DNA of 64,000 nt from CAVTHW01 sp963734625 (GTDB lineage: Bacteria; Acidobacteriota; Terriglobia; Bryobacterales; Bryobacteraceae): NCBI GenBank assembly GCA_963734625.1, contig CAVTHW010000004.1, positions 62,001-126,000 on the forward strand. The letters are read 5' to 3'. The notes beneath the pieces are model-generated. The model had not been told where the DNA came from, searched no databases, and saw only the letters and a program-made list of their open reading frames with translations. Shown here one piece after another: positions 35,262 through 43,629 of the stretch (positions are counted from its first letter, which is position 1; every line of letters begins with the position of its first letter). Position numbers and translations under genes: made by a program.

Positions 35262-35611
35262 ACTTCTCCCACGATGTTCGCCGGCAAGGATTCCACCCAA
35301 GCGGCGTGGCGCTCTCTGTAATCCAGGGTGCGGACCTGGTGGCACAGTACTACACCCTGGGTGCGAGAGCCCGCGCCACTCAGGGCGACGGCGAAACCGT
35401 GTTCCCTGGCGAACGCGCCGCCCTGGGTTACGGGGCACACAAGCACCAATCCGAAGCGGTTGAAAGCAGCCGGCGTTAGAATCAGCACGAACCTCTTGCC
35501 TTGCTGCTCCCGACCCTTGATGGGGTCGAGATCGATGTGGAGGATGTCCCCGCGATCGGGCACGCCCCGTTTCAAATCAGCTCTCTCCCGACGGGGCCGC
35601 TCCTGAGCCAC
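35231..35611 (-). CDS. MazF/PemK-type mRNA endoribonuclease toxin
   Basis: 126 aa. The MazF core is clear: DRGDILHIDLDPIKGREQQG then KRFVLILTPAAFNRFGLVLV and CPVTQGG, with SRTQGVVLCHQVRTLDYRER near the catalytic region. It cleaves mRNA at short motifs unless neutralised by the upstream antitoxin. With the ATG at 35611 it overlaps the antitoxin gene by 40 bases; a GTG at 35563 would give a 110-aa protein starting right at the conserved PDRGD block, closer to family length. The gene is convergent with the GNAT toxin. Confidence 0.85.
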   Translation of the reverse strand: MAQERPRRERADLKRGVPDRGDILHIDLDPIKGREQQGKRFVLILTPAAFNRFGLVLVCPVTQGGAFAREHGFAVALSGAGSRTQGVVLCHQVRTLDYRERHAAWVESLPANIVGEVLARVRTLLD

Positions 35612-35832
35612 GGCTTATCTGCCCGCCTGGGGGCAAGGTCGCCCGGTTGGCAACGGGACAGCAGTTCGGCTAGCGTGTACCTCGGCTTCGAGCTGGGATC
35701 GACGAGCAACCGGCCGTTCTCCACGCTCAGTTCAACGGTGGAGCCGGCATCGAGGTGCACCAGGCTCAGGATCTTCTTGGGAACGGCCATCACGACCGAC
35801 CCGCCGAGGTTGCGCAGGGTGACGGTTGCCAT
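35572..35832 (-). CDS. MazE-like AbrB-fold antitoxin
   Basis: 86 aa. The N-terminus ATVTLRNLGGSVVMAVPKKI followed by GSTVELSVENGRLLVDPSS is the swapped-hairpin AbrB/MazE DNA-binding domain. The C-terminal part (YTLAELLSRCQPGDLAP) is the toxin-binding tail. GAGGAGGGAG precedes the ATG, and AT-rich sequence with TATACT lies a little upstream, likely the promoter. The stop lies within or just before mazF depending on its start. It should repress its own operon. Confidence 0.85.
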   Translation of the reverse strand: MATVTLRNLGGSVVMAVPKKILSLVHLDAGSTVELSVENGRLLVDPSSKPRYTLAELLSRCQPGDLAPRRADKPWLRSGPVGRELI

Positions 35833-35884
35833 GAAGACTCCCTCCTCTATTATGGATAAGTATAACACGGACGAAGCGCGTGGC

Positions 35885-37975
35885 CTATTTGCCTGCCGCA
35901 GTGGCGGCGGGCAGAAAATTCTCCAGCGCCCACAGCTCGTTGCGGGTGGTCTCCAATGTGAAACCGAGCTGTTTGCCGTCGGGAGAAACGCTCAACTCGA
36001 ACACGTGGCCGCGGAAGTCGCTGCCCAATTGTTTCGGAGTGCCGCCGGAGGTCGGCACAATCCAGATGCGTGCCGATTCGCCGGGCACCGAGTCAACGTA
36101 AGGGTATGTCGCGTAGATTAGACATTTCCCGTCCGGTGTCCAGGTCATCACGCGACGCCGCCAGCCCGGACCATCCTGGACCAGTTCGCGCGTCTGGCCC
36201 GAAGCGATGTCCAGGATCTTGATGTAGTTTGGGCCCATCCAGCTGCTACCGGCCGGGGGCGGAGTTATGATCACGTAGGCGATACTGGCCCCGTCCGGCG
36301 ATGGGGTGAGTTCGCGGACGTGGGCGGCCGTAGGGTCCTTGAGCAGCAGCTTCTCTTCCCCGGTCGCAGAGTCCCACACATGGATGGATGGCTTGTCCGG
36401 GCGGTACACTTTGGAGCCGTCCGGGGACCAGGAGGGCACGTACAAGGGAAGCTTGCTCATCAGTTCTCCGCGCAGTTTGACGGCGGAGCCCGTGGCAATG
36501 TCCATCTTGTAGAGAGCGTAGCCAGACTGTTGGTCCCAGGCGCCCAACAGGAGCGAATTGCCACCGCTGAGCCAGGAGGGAGAAGGGCGCAAATGCGCTG
36601 CAACCTGCGGCGTCAGGTCCCGCTCCTGCCCGGTGGCGAGATCCCGGATGACGACGGCTTCAATCCTGGCTAACTCGAATGGATCTTTTCGTAGTTTCAC
36701 CCAGGCCAACCGGTTGCCGTCCGGGGACCACATCGGAGCCGCATTGGCTCCCTCAAACCTCTGGGTCAACTTGACTGGCTGACTTGTGAATGTCCCGCCC
36801 TCGGCGTCCAGGCCGGCGATGTAGGCATCGCGCAGAGGGGGTCGTTCAGCGTAGTACAGTGTTCCGCGCGCATCCAATCCTACGACGCGAGACAGCCCCG
36901 GCAGCAGTCGCAACAGCTCCGCGGCGCCGGACGCTTTGCCCTGCTGGACGGCGATCCGATAGACGCCCCGTTCTCCGGAGCTGTCACTGGTGAAGATGAC
37001 GTGCTTTGCATCGGGGGACCACCCGGCTATGGAGTCCGCGCCGGGCCCCGTTGTGATCTCCGCATCCGTGGCGCCGTCAATCGACACCAGGTGCACTCGT
37101 CCCTTAACCGAGTACGCGATCCAGCCTCCGTCCGGAGACACCGCCGGGTTACCTGAGTCATCGACGGAAGTGCGCCTCACGGTGCGGACCTCTCCCGAGG
37201 GGACGGAAATCAGCACGAGTTCCGGTAGCGACCCGCGGGGCAGGGGCAACCTACGGCACAGAACCTGCTTGGAGTCCGGCGTCCAGCCGTACGGCGAGAG
37301 GTCGCCGGGCCAGTCTTCGCTCCGATACAACATCACCTTGCCGGTGCCGTCGGGATGCATAATTCCGAGGACGATTTTTCCCCGGAAGGAATCGGCGGGA
37401 TCCTCCGGCCCACTGAACGCCACCCAGCGTCCGTCCGGGCTCAACCGTGAGCCCACACGGTCGACCAGGTAGGCGCCGGCGCTGAAGCCGTAAGGCAGTA
37501 CGCGGGTGTCGCCGGTTTCTAGGTCGCGGATGTTCGCCGTGCCGGCTCGGAAATCTTCGAAGGTCACCAGCCGGCCGTCGCGGCTGACACTGCTGACGCT
37601 GTTCCGCTCGGCATTCCACAGCAGCTTGGCCGCGAGCACGGGTTTGCCATTGCCCATCCGGGCCAGTTCGCCGCGGGCTTCGGCTACCACCTGCTGTTGG
37701 TCGCCGTAGTCCTTCACCACCTGCTCCAGCGTTTTCCGGGCCTGCGCGTCGCCTTGTTTGCGATACACCAGTGCCAATCGCAGCAGGGCCCGCGCGGCTA
37801 CCTCGCGGTTCTTCGAGCTGGCCGCTTGCGAGGCGATCTTGCGGTAGGCTTCGGCGGCGCCCTTCAAGTCACCCTGCACGGTTTCGCGGCGGATGGCGGA
37901 TTCGAGATCCACCGCCAGGTCGGCGCCAGCCGCCAGCACGGCGGCGGCGATCATGATCCAGATTGTCCTTCGCAT
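35885..37975 (-). CDS. Secreted TPR plus TolB-type beta-propeller protein (copy 2)
   Basis: 696 aa with a signal peptide (RRTIWIMIAAAVLAAGADLA). The TPR-like region (GDLKGAAEAYRKIASQAASS, ARALLRLALVYRKQGDAQAR) and the SPDG-rich beta-propeller parallel the copy at 29521-31566; both end in ENFLPAA...K. GGAGG lies 8 bases before ATG 37975; ATG 37990 is an upstream alternative. Third gene of operon 2 after kinase and regulator. The propellers have diverged much more than the regulators, so the two proteins may recognise different ligands. Confidence 0.85.
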   Translation of the reverse strand: MRRTIWIMIAAAVLAAGADLAVDLESAIRRETVQGDLKGAAEAYRKIASQAASSKNREVAARALLRLALVYRKQGDAQARKTLEQVVKDYGDQQQVVAEARGELARMGNGKPVLAAKLLWNAERNSVSSVSRDGRLVTFEDFRAGTANIRDLETGDTRVLPYGFSAGAYLVDRVGSRLSPDGRWVAFSGPEDPADSFRGKIVLGIMHPDGTGKVMLYRSEDWPGDLSPYGWTPDSKQVLCRRLPLPRGSLPELVLISVPSGEVRTVRRTSVDDSGNPAVSPDGGWIAYSVKGRVHLVSIDGATDAEITTGPGADSIAGWSPDAKHVIFTSDSSGERGVYRIAVQQGKASGAAELLRLLPGLSRVVGLDARGTLYYAERPPLRDAYIAGLDAEGGTFTSQPVKLTQRFEGANAAPMWSPDGNRLAWVKLRKDPFELARIEAVVIRDLATGQERDLTPQVAAHLRPSPSWLSGGNSLLLGAWDQQSGYALYKMDIATGSAVKLRGELMSKLPLYVPSWSPDGSKVYRPDKPSIHVWDSATGEEKLLLKDPTAAHVRELTPSPDGASIAYVIITPPPAGSSWMGPNYIKILDIASGQTRELVQDGPGWRRRVMTWTPDGKCLIYATYPYVDSVPGESARIWIVPTSGGTPKQLGSDFRGHVFELSVSPDGKQLGFTLETTRNELWALENFLPAATAAGK

Positions 37976-38033
37976 CTTGGTTGCCTCCATGCCGCCATTC
38001 TGGCCTCCCACGGTCATGCCTCAGCGCGCTGAC

Positions 38034-38048
38034 GGTGAAGATTCGGTG
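38034..38048 (-). promoter_or_regulatory. Candidate response-regulator box upstream of propeller gene 2
   Basis: Plus-strand GGTGAAGATTCGGTG lies in the gap between regulator 2 and propeller 2. A related arrangement, GGTGAAAGAATT then TTCGGTG, precedes kinase 2 at 40643-40668, and TTCGGTG precedes propeller 1. Inferred binding site of the adjacent regulator. Confidence 0.4.
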
Positions 38049-38052
38049 TCAA

Positions 38053-38733
38053 TCACGCGTCAAAACGGTAACCTAGCCCGCGCACGCTCACGATGTGCCG
38101 CGGCTCGGCGGGATCTTCTCCGATTTTGCGCCGCAGCTTCACCACATGCGTGTCCACCACGCGGTCCGTGACGTTCACGCCCATGCCCCAAACAGCTTCG
38201 ATCACCTGCTCCCGTGACAACACCCGCCCCTCGCTAGCGAGGAACAGCCGCAGCATCTTCAACTCGATCGCCGTCAGATCCACTATCTCGCCCGCGCGCT
38301 GCAGCTCCGCGCGGTCCAGGTCCACTTCGCAGTTTCCGAAACGCTGTACCGGCGGCTCCGCCGGCAAAGCGCGGCGCAGCAGGGCTCTGATCCTGGCCCG
38401 CAGCTCTCGCGGGCTGAACGGCTTGGTCACGTAATCGTCCGCTCCGAGATCCAGCCCCAGAATCTTTTCCGCCTCCTGCACCTTGGCCGTCAGCATCAGG
38501 ATCGGGGTTCGGACTTTCGCGCGGCGCAGGTCCCGGCACACGTCGAAGCCGTCCTTCCGGGGCAGCATCACGTCCAGCAGAATCAGGTCCCAGCCGGGTT
38601 CCTTGCCGCGGCGCACCGCCTCCACGCCATCGGAAACCACCTCCGGCTGATAGCCTTCATCGCGCAGATCCAGTTCGAGGCCGAGTGCGATGTCCCGGTT
38701 GTCTTCGACAATCAGTATGCGTGCCATGGTCAC
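38053..38733 (-). CDS. OmpR-family response regulator (copy 2)
   Basis: 226 aa from a GTG that overlaps the kinase stop as GTGA; ATG 38727 is two codons later. The receiver has VEDNRDIALG, phosphoacceptor Asp in LILLDVMLPRKDG and Lys in VTKPFSPREL. The winged-helix domain includes AVWGMGVNVTDRVVDTHVVK and ends HIVSVRGLGYRFDA, nearly the same ending as copy 1. The recognition-helix region differs moderately (NVTDRVVDTHVVK against FVTDRVVDNHVVT), so binding sites are probably similar, and cross-regulation between the operons is possible. Confidence 0.93.
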   Translation of the reverse strand: MTMARILIVEDNRDIALGLELDLRDEGYQPEVVSDGVEAVRRGKEPGWDLILLDVMLPRKDGFDVCRDLRRAKVRTPILMLTAKVQEAEKILGLDLGADDYVTKPFSPRELRARIRALLRRALPAEPPVQRFGNCEVDLDRAELQRAGEIVDLTAIELKMLRLFLASEGRVLSREQVIEAVWGMGVNVTDRVVDTHVVKLRRKIGEDPAEPRHIVSVRGLGYRFDA

Positions 38734-40598
38734 GCTCTCGCGGGCAGCACGATGGTAAAGCGGCTGCCCACGCCCGGCTCGCTTTCCAGTTCAATCCGCC
38801 CCTGGTGCGCTTTCACGATATGGTTCACCATTGCCAGACCGATGCCCGTCCCCTGGATGCCCAGCCTGGCTGCCTGCTCGCCGCGGCGGAAGCGGGAGAA
38901 AATCGCCTCCCGCTCGTGCGCCGGGACGCCGAGGCCGTGGTCGCGCACCGAAATGGCGACCAGACCATTATTCTGCTCCAGGCGGACTTCCACGGTGCGG
39001 TGGTCCGGCGAGTACTTGACGGCGTTGTCGAGCAGGTTCCACAGCGCCGTGGTCAGGGCCTCTGCGTCAGCTTCGATCGGGGCCGGCCCCTGCCCGGCGA
39101 ACTCAATGCGATATCCGGCAGTCTCCACCTCGCTCGCAAACTCCTTCACCACCTGCCGCACCAGTTGCTCCCCGTCGCAGGGCTGGAGACGGTAAGGCCG
39201 GGCGCCGGCCTCCAGGCGTCCGAAATCGAGCAGCGACTCCACCAGCCGCGTCAACCGGTCGGTGGCGCGCGACAGCGCATCATAGCAGAGCCGTTTGCGC
39301 TCTTCGCTCGCCTCGCGGCCCTCGCGCAGCATGTCGGTAAACTGCCGCAGCGAAGTCAGCGGAGTGCGGAACTCGTGGGAGACCGCCGCCACGAAATCCG
39401 ATTGAAGCCGCGACACTTCGAACTCCCGATTCAGGGCGCGGACCGTGAACAGCGAAGCCGCCACCACGAGCGAAGCCAAGAGCAGAAAGGCCCCCGCGAA
39501 CAGCCGCCGCCGGCTGACCAGTTGCGCGAACTCTCCCGCCGGGTTGACGCTGGACACCACCACGCTCCAGGGCAGAGAAGTTTCGCTCGCCCGGCGCTTA
39601 GCCGCCGGGTAGCCGCGGGCGTTGTCCTCGTCGAGAAGAGCGAACTGTACCTGCTGCCCACCGGCCGCGGCCCGCGCTGCAGGGAGCCACTGGCTATCAA
39701 CATACGCCGGCGTGGCGAGCAAGGCTCGCACCTCGCCGCCGTTGACCCGCCACAGCACAGCCAGCCGCTCTCCGTTAACCTCGATGGCGGTCCGCCCCAC
39801 CGCATCCGGCAAGCGCTGGTTCCACATCTCCCAAAGCTGGTCCGCCGCGGTCGAGAGCGCCTCCTGCTCCGGCTCGGTCTGTTTAGAGTAGAGGCGGTAC
39901 ACGGGCCTGGTCAGGAGCCAGCGCCCCGCGCGCAGTCCCTCGTCCAGTCGCTGCGCGTACTGCCGCGCCTCAGTGGGACGGCCCATCTCGGCCAGCAACT
40001 CCGCGCTCGCGTGCAGCGCCACCAGCGAGGCGGGCACACGATCGACGGAAGCGCCATCCAAATCGTTCGTGGCGGAGTAAGCGGCCAGGGCCTCCTCCAA
40101 CTGGCCTTGTCCGCGCAGCACCCGCGCCAGCCGTATCCCAGCGCCGGCGCGAACACCGGGAGCGGCAGACTTGGTGAGTTCGCGGTAGAAAAGCGCAGCC
40201 GACTTCGGGTCCCTTTTCTGGAACTCGAACTCTTCACCTTGTGCGAACGCGGCGGCGGAGGCCTCCTCGAGAGGAGCCGCCACCGGCTGCCAGGCTAGCC
40301 GCCCGCGTGGCGCTGCTTCGACGCGGCCTCCGGCAAACCGCACCACAACGGCGCCCTCGCCCCAGTCGCCGGCGCCCGCGGCCAGGCGCTCCTCGCTGGC
40401 CGATACCGCCCGGGCCAGCGCCGCTACCACGATGTCGGCCGCCCGCTCGATGCGCTGCGCCACCTGCTGGCCGGCCAGGGTGCGGTCCTGCTCGAGCAAC
40501 CGCCATCCAACCCACAGCAGGAGCCCCAGCGGCAGCAGGGTCACAGCGGCGAGGGGCCCCATGAGGGTTCGGGTTGTCAGCCGCCTTCGCTGCGACAT
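38730..40598 (-). CDS. Membrane sensor histidine kinase with periplasmic TPR-like region (copy 2)
   Basis: 622 aa. Helices LAAVTLLPLGLLLWVGWRLL and LFAGAFLLLASLVVAASLF enclose a periplasmic domain with GEEFEFQKRDPKSAALFYRE and GAGIRLARVLRGQGQLEEAL, the same TPR-like layout as copy 1. HisKA histidine H408 is in AAVSHEFRTPLTSLRQ; ATPase motifs are WNLLDNAVKYSPD, RDHGLGVPA and GTGIGLAMVNH. ATG 40598 is chosen over 40616 because a TACACT -10 candidate ends at 40617. It is divergent from the TonB receptor gene, 104 bases away. Confidence 0.92.
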   Translation of the reverse strand: MSQRRRLTTRTLMGPLAAVTLLPLGLLLWVGWRLLEQDRTLAGQQVAQRIERAADIVVAALARAVSASEERLAAGAGDWGEGAVVVRFAGGRVEAAPRGRLAWQPVAAPLEEASAAAFAQGEEFEFQKRDPKSAALFYRELTKSAAPGVRAGAGIRLARVLRGQGQLEEALAAYSATNDLDGASVDRVPASLVALHASAELLAEMGRPTEARQYAQRLDEGLRAGRWLLTRPVYRLYSKQTEPEQEALSTAADQLWEMWNQRLPDAVGRTAIEVNGERLAVLWRVNGGEVRALLATPAYVDSQWLPAARAAAGGQQVQFALLDEDNARGYPAAKRRASETSLPWSVVVSSVNPAGEFAQLVSRRRLFAGAFLLLASLVVAASLFTVRALNREFEVSRLQSDFVAAVSHEFRTPLTSLRQFTDMLREGREASEERKRLCYDALSRATDRLTRLVESLLDFGRLEAGARPYRLQPCDGEQLVRQVVKEFASEVETAGYRIEFAGQGPAPIEADAEALTTALWNLLDNAVKYSPDHRTVEVRLEQNNGLVAISVRDHGLGVPAHEREAIFSRFRRGEQAARLGIQGTGIGLAMVNHIVKAHQGRIELESEPGVGSRFTIVLPARA

Positions 40599-40616
40599 GA
40601 GAAGTCCTGCCTCCAT

Positions 40617-40668
40617 AGTGTAACGGCGGCGAGTCAGGCGAGGGTGAAAGAATTGTGTTGTTTCGGTG
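40617..40668 (-). promoter_or_regulatory. Promoter and regulator box of kinase operon 2
   Basis: Minus-strand TACACT at 40622-40617 fits a -10. Upstream, plus-strand GGTGAAAGAATTGTGTT starts at 40643 and TTCGGTG is at 40662-40668. ATTGTGTT is also present in the kinase 1 promoter region just after its 12-mer. The same interval could contain the promoter of the divergent TonB receptor gene. Confidence 0.4.
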
Positions 40669-40702
40669 ACGCTGGCGCGCGCGTTCGTTGTATGCTCATC
40701 GA

Positions 40703-42973
40703 ATGCGGCTGGGAGTAGTGTTGCTCATGGCCACGGGAATCAGCCTGGCCCAAGGGGTCGGGACCGTCGGGGGCGTGGTGGTCGATGCTCGTGGCGGGGA
40801 GCCTCTGGCGCGGGTCGAGGTGCGGTTGCTCCCCAGCCCGCAGCGGACGTTCACCGACACGGCGGGGCGTTTCAACCTGCCCGATGTGGGGGCAGGCGAT
40901 TATGAGCTGCACGTTTCGACCGTCGGCTACCGCCTGTTGAAGAAGACTTTTTCGCTCTCGGCGGGCGAGATCAAAGAATTCGAGATATTTCTGACCCCGG
41001 ACACGCTCCAGCACCTGGAGTCCATCCAGGTGACGGCGAGTCCCTTTGAACCCGTTCGCCAGGACAGCCCAACCGAGTTGACCTTATCCGGGGTGGAGGC
41101 CAAGAATCTCGCCAGCGTGCTGGCCGACGATCCTCTGCGGGCGGTCCAGAGCCTTCCCGGCGTGGCATCCAATGACGATTTCGACAGCCGCTTCTCGCTG
41201 CGCGGAGCCAACTACTCCCGGGTCGGGCTGTACCTGGACAACATCCTGCTCCATTCTCCGTTTCATATGGTGGGCGGGGAGGCGGCCACCGGCTCGATGA
41301 CGGCGATCAACGGGGACACGATCGACAACCTGTCGCTGCACAGCGGAGCTTACCCGGCCCGCTTCGCGGATCGCACCGCCGGGGCGCTGGCGGTCGAAAC
41401 GCGCGAGGGCTCGCCACTGGCGCTGTCGGTTCGGATCACTGCCAGCGCCTCCAACGCGGGGGTGGTGGCGGAAGGCCCGCTGGGGCGCAACCGGCGAGGC
41501 TCGTGGCTGGTCTCCACTCGCAAGAGCTACCTGCAGTACATCATCCGCCGCACGGCCGGCGGAGGCGATCCATCTCTGGCTTTCGGCATCCTGGACGGAC
41601 AAGGCAAATTCGGCTACGATCTGACCGACCGGCACCACATCAGCCTGGCTCTGGTGGACGGCTACTCGGACCTGGACCGCAGCGATGCATGGACCACGCT
41701 GGGGCTCAATGCCATCATGACCAGCGGCTACCACCTCAGCCTGGCGGATCTCTCCTGGCGCTACGTGGCCGGGGCGAAGTTGCTGGTAACCAGCCAGGCG
41801 GCCTTCATGCGCGAGCGGTTCACGAATCGCAACCGGGGCTGGCTTCCGCTCCAAAGCGGCGATTATGGCGAATGGGTCTGGCAATCGAACGCCAGTTGGG
41901 CATGGAGCCCGGGGGCGGCTCTAGATGCGGGCTGGGGCGTCCGCCGCATCCGTTCCAACGGCTTCGAGAACCGCTATCAATTCAATCCCGTGGCGACGCA
42001 GCGCCTGGAGGATTACGCGGGCCACGCCTGGCGGCTGGGCGGCTATCTCGAGCAATCCTGGAAGACCGCCAGCGGGCGGCTCCGGTTCTCTGCGGGTTTG
42101 CGCTGGGACCGGCACAGCGTCGACGAGGTTCAGGCCGTCTCGCCGCACGCCTCTCTGGGAGCACGGTTATGGAGGGGGGCGGAGTTGCACTTCGGTTGGG
42201 GACAGTACGTTCAATACCCGGACTTGCCGTGGCTGTTCTCGGCCGCCGGCAGCCGCGGGCTGCTGCCGGAGCGCGCGAATCATCTGGTGGCGTCGATCGA
42301 GCAAGGTCTGGGTGCGCGCACGCGCCTGCGCCTGGAGTTCTACGATCGCCAAGACCGCGACCTGCTCTTTCGGCCCTTCTACGAGCCCCGCCTCATCGGG
42401 GGGGCGATTTTCAACCCGCCACTCAGCGCTCCCGCTCGCAATTCGGTGCGGGGCTACTCCCGCGGCTTCGAAATTTTCCTGCAGCGCCGCTCGGCGAACC
42501 GGCTCTCGGGCTGGCTCTCTTACGCGTACGGCCGCACTAAGATGCGGGATGGGGAGGCGCGGATCGCTTTCCCCGCCGACGAGGACCAGCGCCACACGGT
42601 GAACGTCTTCGGCAGCTATCGCATCCGTCCCACGGTGAACCTGAGCCTGAAATGGATCTATGGGAGCGGCTATCCGATGCCGGGTTTCTACCAGCGGCAA
42701 GCCGGACAGTACTACCTCGCCGAATCGCGGAACTCTCTGAAGCTGGACGACTACCAGCGCCTCGACGCGCGCATCAACAAATCCCGCGCCTTCCGCCGCT
42801 GGAAGCTGACTCTTTACGGAGAGGTCATCAACCTCACCAACCGGGTCAACTATCGTTTCAGCTCATTTGACGGGTACAACTCCAAGACCGGCCGGGTATC
42901 GCTCAGTCTCACCAAGATGTTCCCCATCATTCCTTCCGCCGGCATCGTGCTGGAGTTCGAGAGCCGGCGGTAG
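40703..42973 (+). CDS. TonB-dependent outer-membrane receptor with carboxypeptidase-regulatory N-terminus
   Basis: 756 aa with a signal peptide (RLGVVLLMATGISLAQG). Residues about 22-105 form a CarboxypepD_reg-like beta sandwich (GGVVVDARGGEPLARVEVRL ... TDTAGRFNLPDVGAGDYELH). A plug domain follows (LADDPLRAVQSLPGVASNDD, RFSLRGANYSRVGLYLDNI), then a 22-strand-type barrel ending in VLEFESR. It imports a large ligand such as a glycan or siderophore using TonB energy; the ligand is not evident. The ATG at 40703 places the signal peptide properly; the frame is open back to TTG 40688. It is divergent from kinase operon 2 and might be in its regulon. Confidence 0.9.
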   Translation: MRLGVVLLMATGISLAQGVGTVGGVVVDARGGEPLARVEVRLLPSPQRTFTDTAGRFNLPDVGAGDYELHVSTVGYRLLKKTFSLSAGEIKEFEIFLTPDTLQHLESIQVTASPFEPVRQDSPTELTLSGVEAKNLASVLADDPLRAVQSLPGVASNDDFDSRFSLRGANYSRVGLYLDNILLHSPFHMVGGEAATGSMTAINGDTIDNLSLHSGAYPARFADRTAGALAVETREGSPLALSVRITASASNAGVVAEGPLGRNRRGSWLVSTRKSYLQYIIRRTAGGGDPSLAFGILDGQGKFGYDLTDRHHISLALVDGYSDLDRSDAWTTLGLNAIMTSGYHLSLADLSWRYVAGAKLLVTSQAAFMRERFTNRNRGWLPLQSGDYGEWVWQSNASWAWSPGAALDAGWGVRRIRSNGFENRYQFNPVATQRLEDYAGHAWRLGGYLEQSWKTASGRLRFSAGLRWDRHSVDEVQAVSPHASLGARLWRGAELHFGWGQYVQYPDLPWLFSAAGSRGLLPERANHLVASIEQGLGARTRLRLEFYDRQDRDLLFRPFYEPRLIGGAIFNPPLSAPARNSVRGYSRGFEIFLQRRSANRLSGWLSYAYGRTKMRDGEARIAFPADEDQRHTVNVFGSYRIRPTVNLSLKWIYGSGYPMPGFYQRQAGQYYLAESRNSLKLDDYQRLDARINKSRAFRRWKLTLYGEVINLTNRVNYRFSSFDGYNSKTGRVSLSLTKMFPIIPSAGIVLEFESRR

Positions 42974-42990
42974 AATCTTTCTATCAGCCT

Positions 42991-43008
42991 CGCAAGCTAA
43001 AGCTTGCG
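42991..43008. repeat. Perfect 8-bp hairpin CGCAAGCT-AA-AGCTTGCG
   Basis: Located 18 bases after the TonB receptor stop and before the YetF-like gene. The same CGCAAGC core occurs in the longer hairpin at 3917-3961. It may be a dispersed repeat that also serves as a transcript end. Confidence 0.6.
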
Positions 43009-43034
43009 CCACTTTGGAAAGGAGCGGCGGCACC

Positions 43035-43610
43035 ATGTGGACGTTCGCTAGTGACATGTTCCAGCTCTCAGTTCCCGTGGCGGAGAAGATCCTGCGCCCG
43101 GTGGTGGTCTACGTATTTCTGGTCGTCTTCCTGCGGGTTTTCGGCAAGCGGGAACTGGCCCAACTGAACCCGTTTGACCTCATCGTGTTGCTTTCGCTTT
43201 CCAACACGGTCCAGAACGCAATCATAGGCGCCGACAACTCAGTCACGGGCGGGCTGATCGGGGCGTTCGCACTGATGGCCACGAACTACCTGGTGGTCCG
43301 CTTCCTGTTCCGCCACCGGCGGCTTGACCAGGTTCTGGAAGGAAGCCCAACGTTGCTTATCGAGCATGGGAAGGTGCAGCGCGGCGCGCTGGCGAAGGAA
43401 CTGCTGACCGAGTCCGAACTGCACACCGTGCTCCACCGGCAGGGGTTCATGGCCGTCGATGACGTCGAGCGCTGCGTGCTGGAGCCGGGCGGCGTGTTTT
43501 CCATCCAGACGAAACGTCCGCCGCGCGAGGACCGGCAGCACGCGGAAGTCATGGCGCGGCTGGAGGAGATCAACAAGCGGATCGAGGGGTTGGCGCCGGT
43601 CGTTAGATAG
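43035..43610 (+). CDS. YetF-like DUF421 membrane protein
   Basis: 191 aa. Two or three N-terminal helices (VVVYVFLVVFLRVFGKRELA, then ALMATNYLVVRFLF) precede a small cytoplasmic domain with LEGSPTLLIEHGKVQRGALA, the DUF421/YetF signature. The C-terminal ARLEEINKRIEGL is helical. YetF-family proteins in Bacillus have been linked to membrane or spore-envelope functions; the role here is unknown. AAAGGAG stands before the ATG at 43035; the longer open frame runs through the hairpin and the receptor gene and is rejected. Confidence 0.88.
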   Translation: MWTFASDMFQLSVPVAEKILRPVVVYVFLVVFLRVFGKRELAQLNPFDLIVLLSLSNTVQNAIIGADNSVTGGLIGAFALMATNYLVVRFLFRHRRLDQVLEGSPTLLIEHGKVQRGALAKELLTESELHTVLHRQGFMAVDDVERCVLEPGGVFSIQTKRPPREDRQHAEVMARLEEINKRIEGLAPVVR

Positions 43611-43629
43611 CGTCGGCGCAGGAGATCGT

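Noticed and set aside
38685..40298. 537-codon plus-strand open frame opposite kinase 2
   Set aside because: Antisense shadow of the histidine kinase in GC-rich DNA; no motif and no ribosome site. The same applies to the long frames opposite cpaF, dnaB, kinase 1, prfA and the ATPase.
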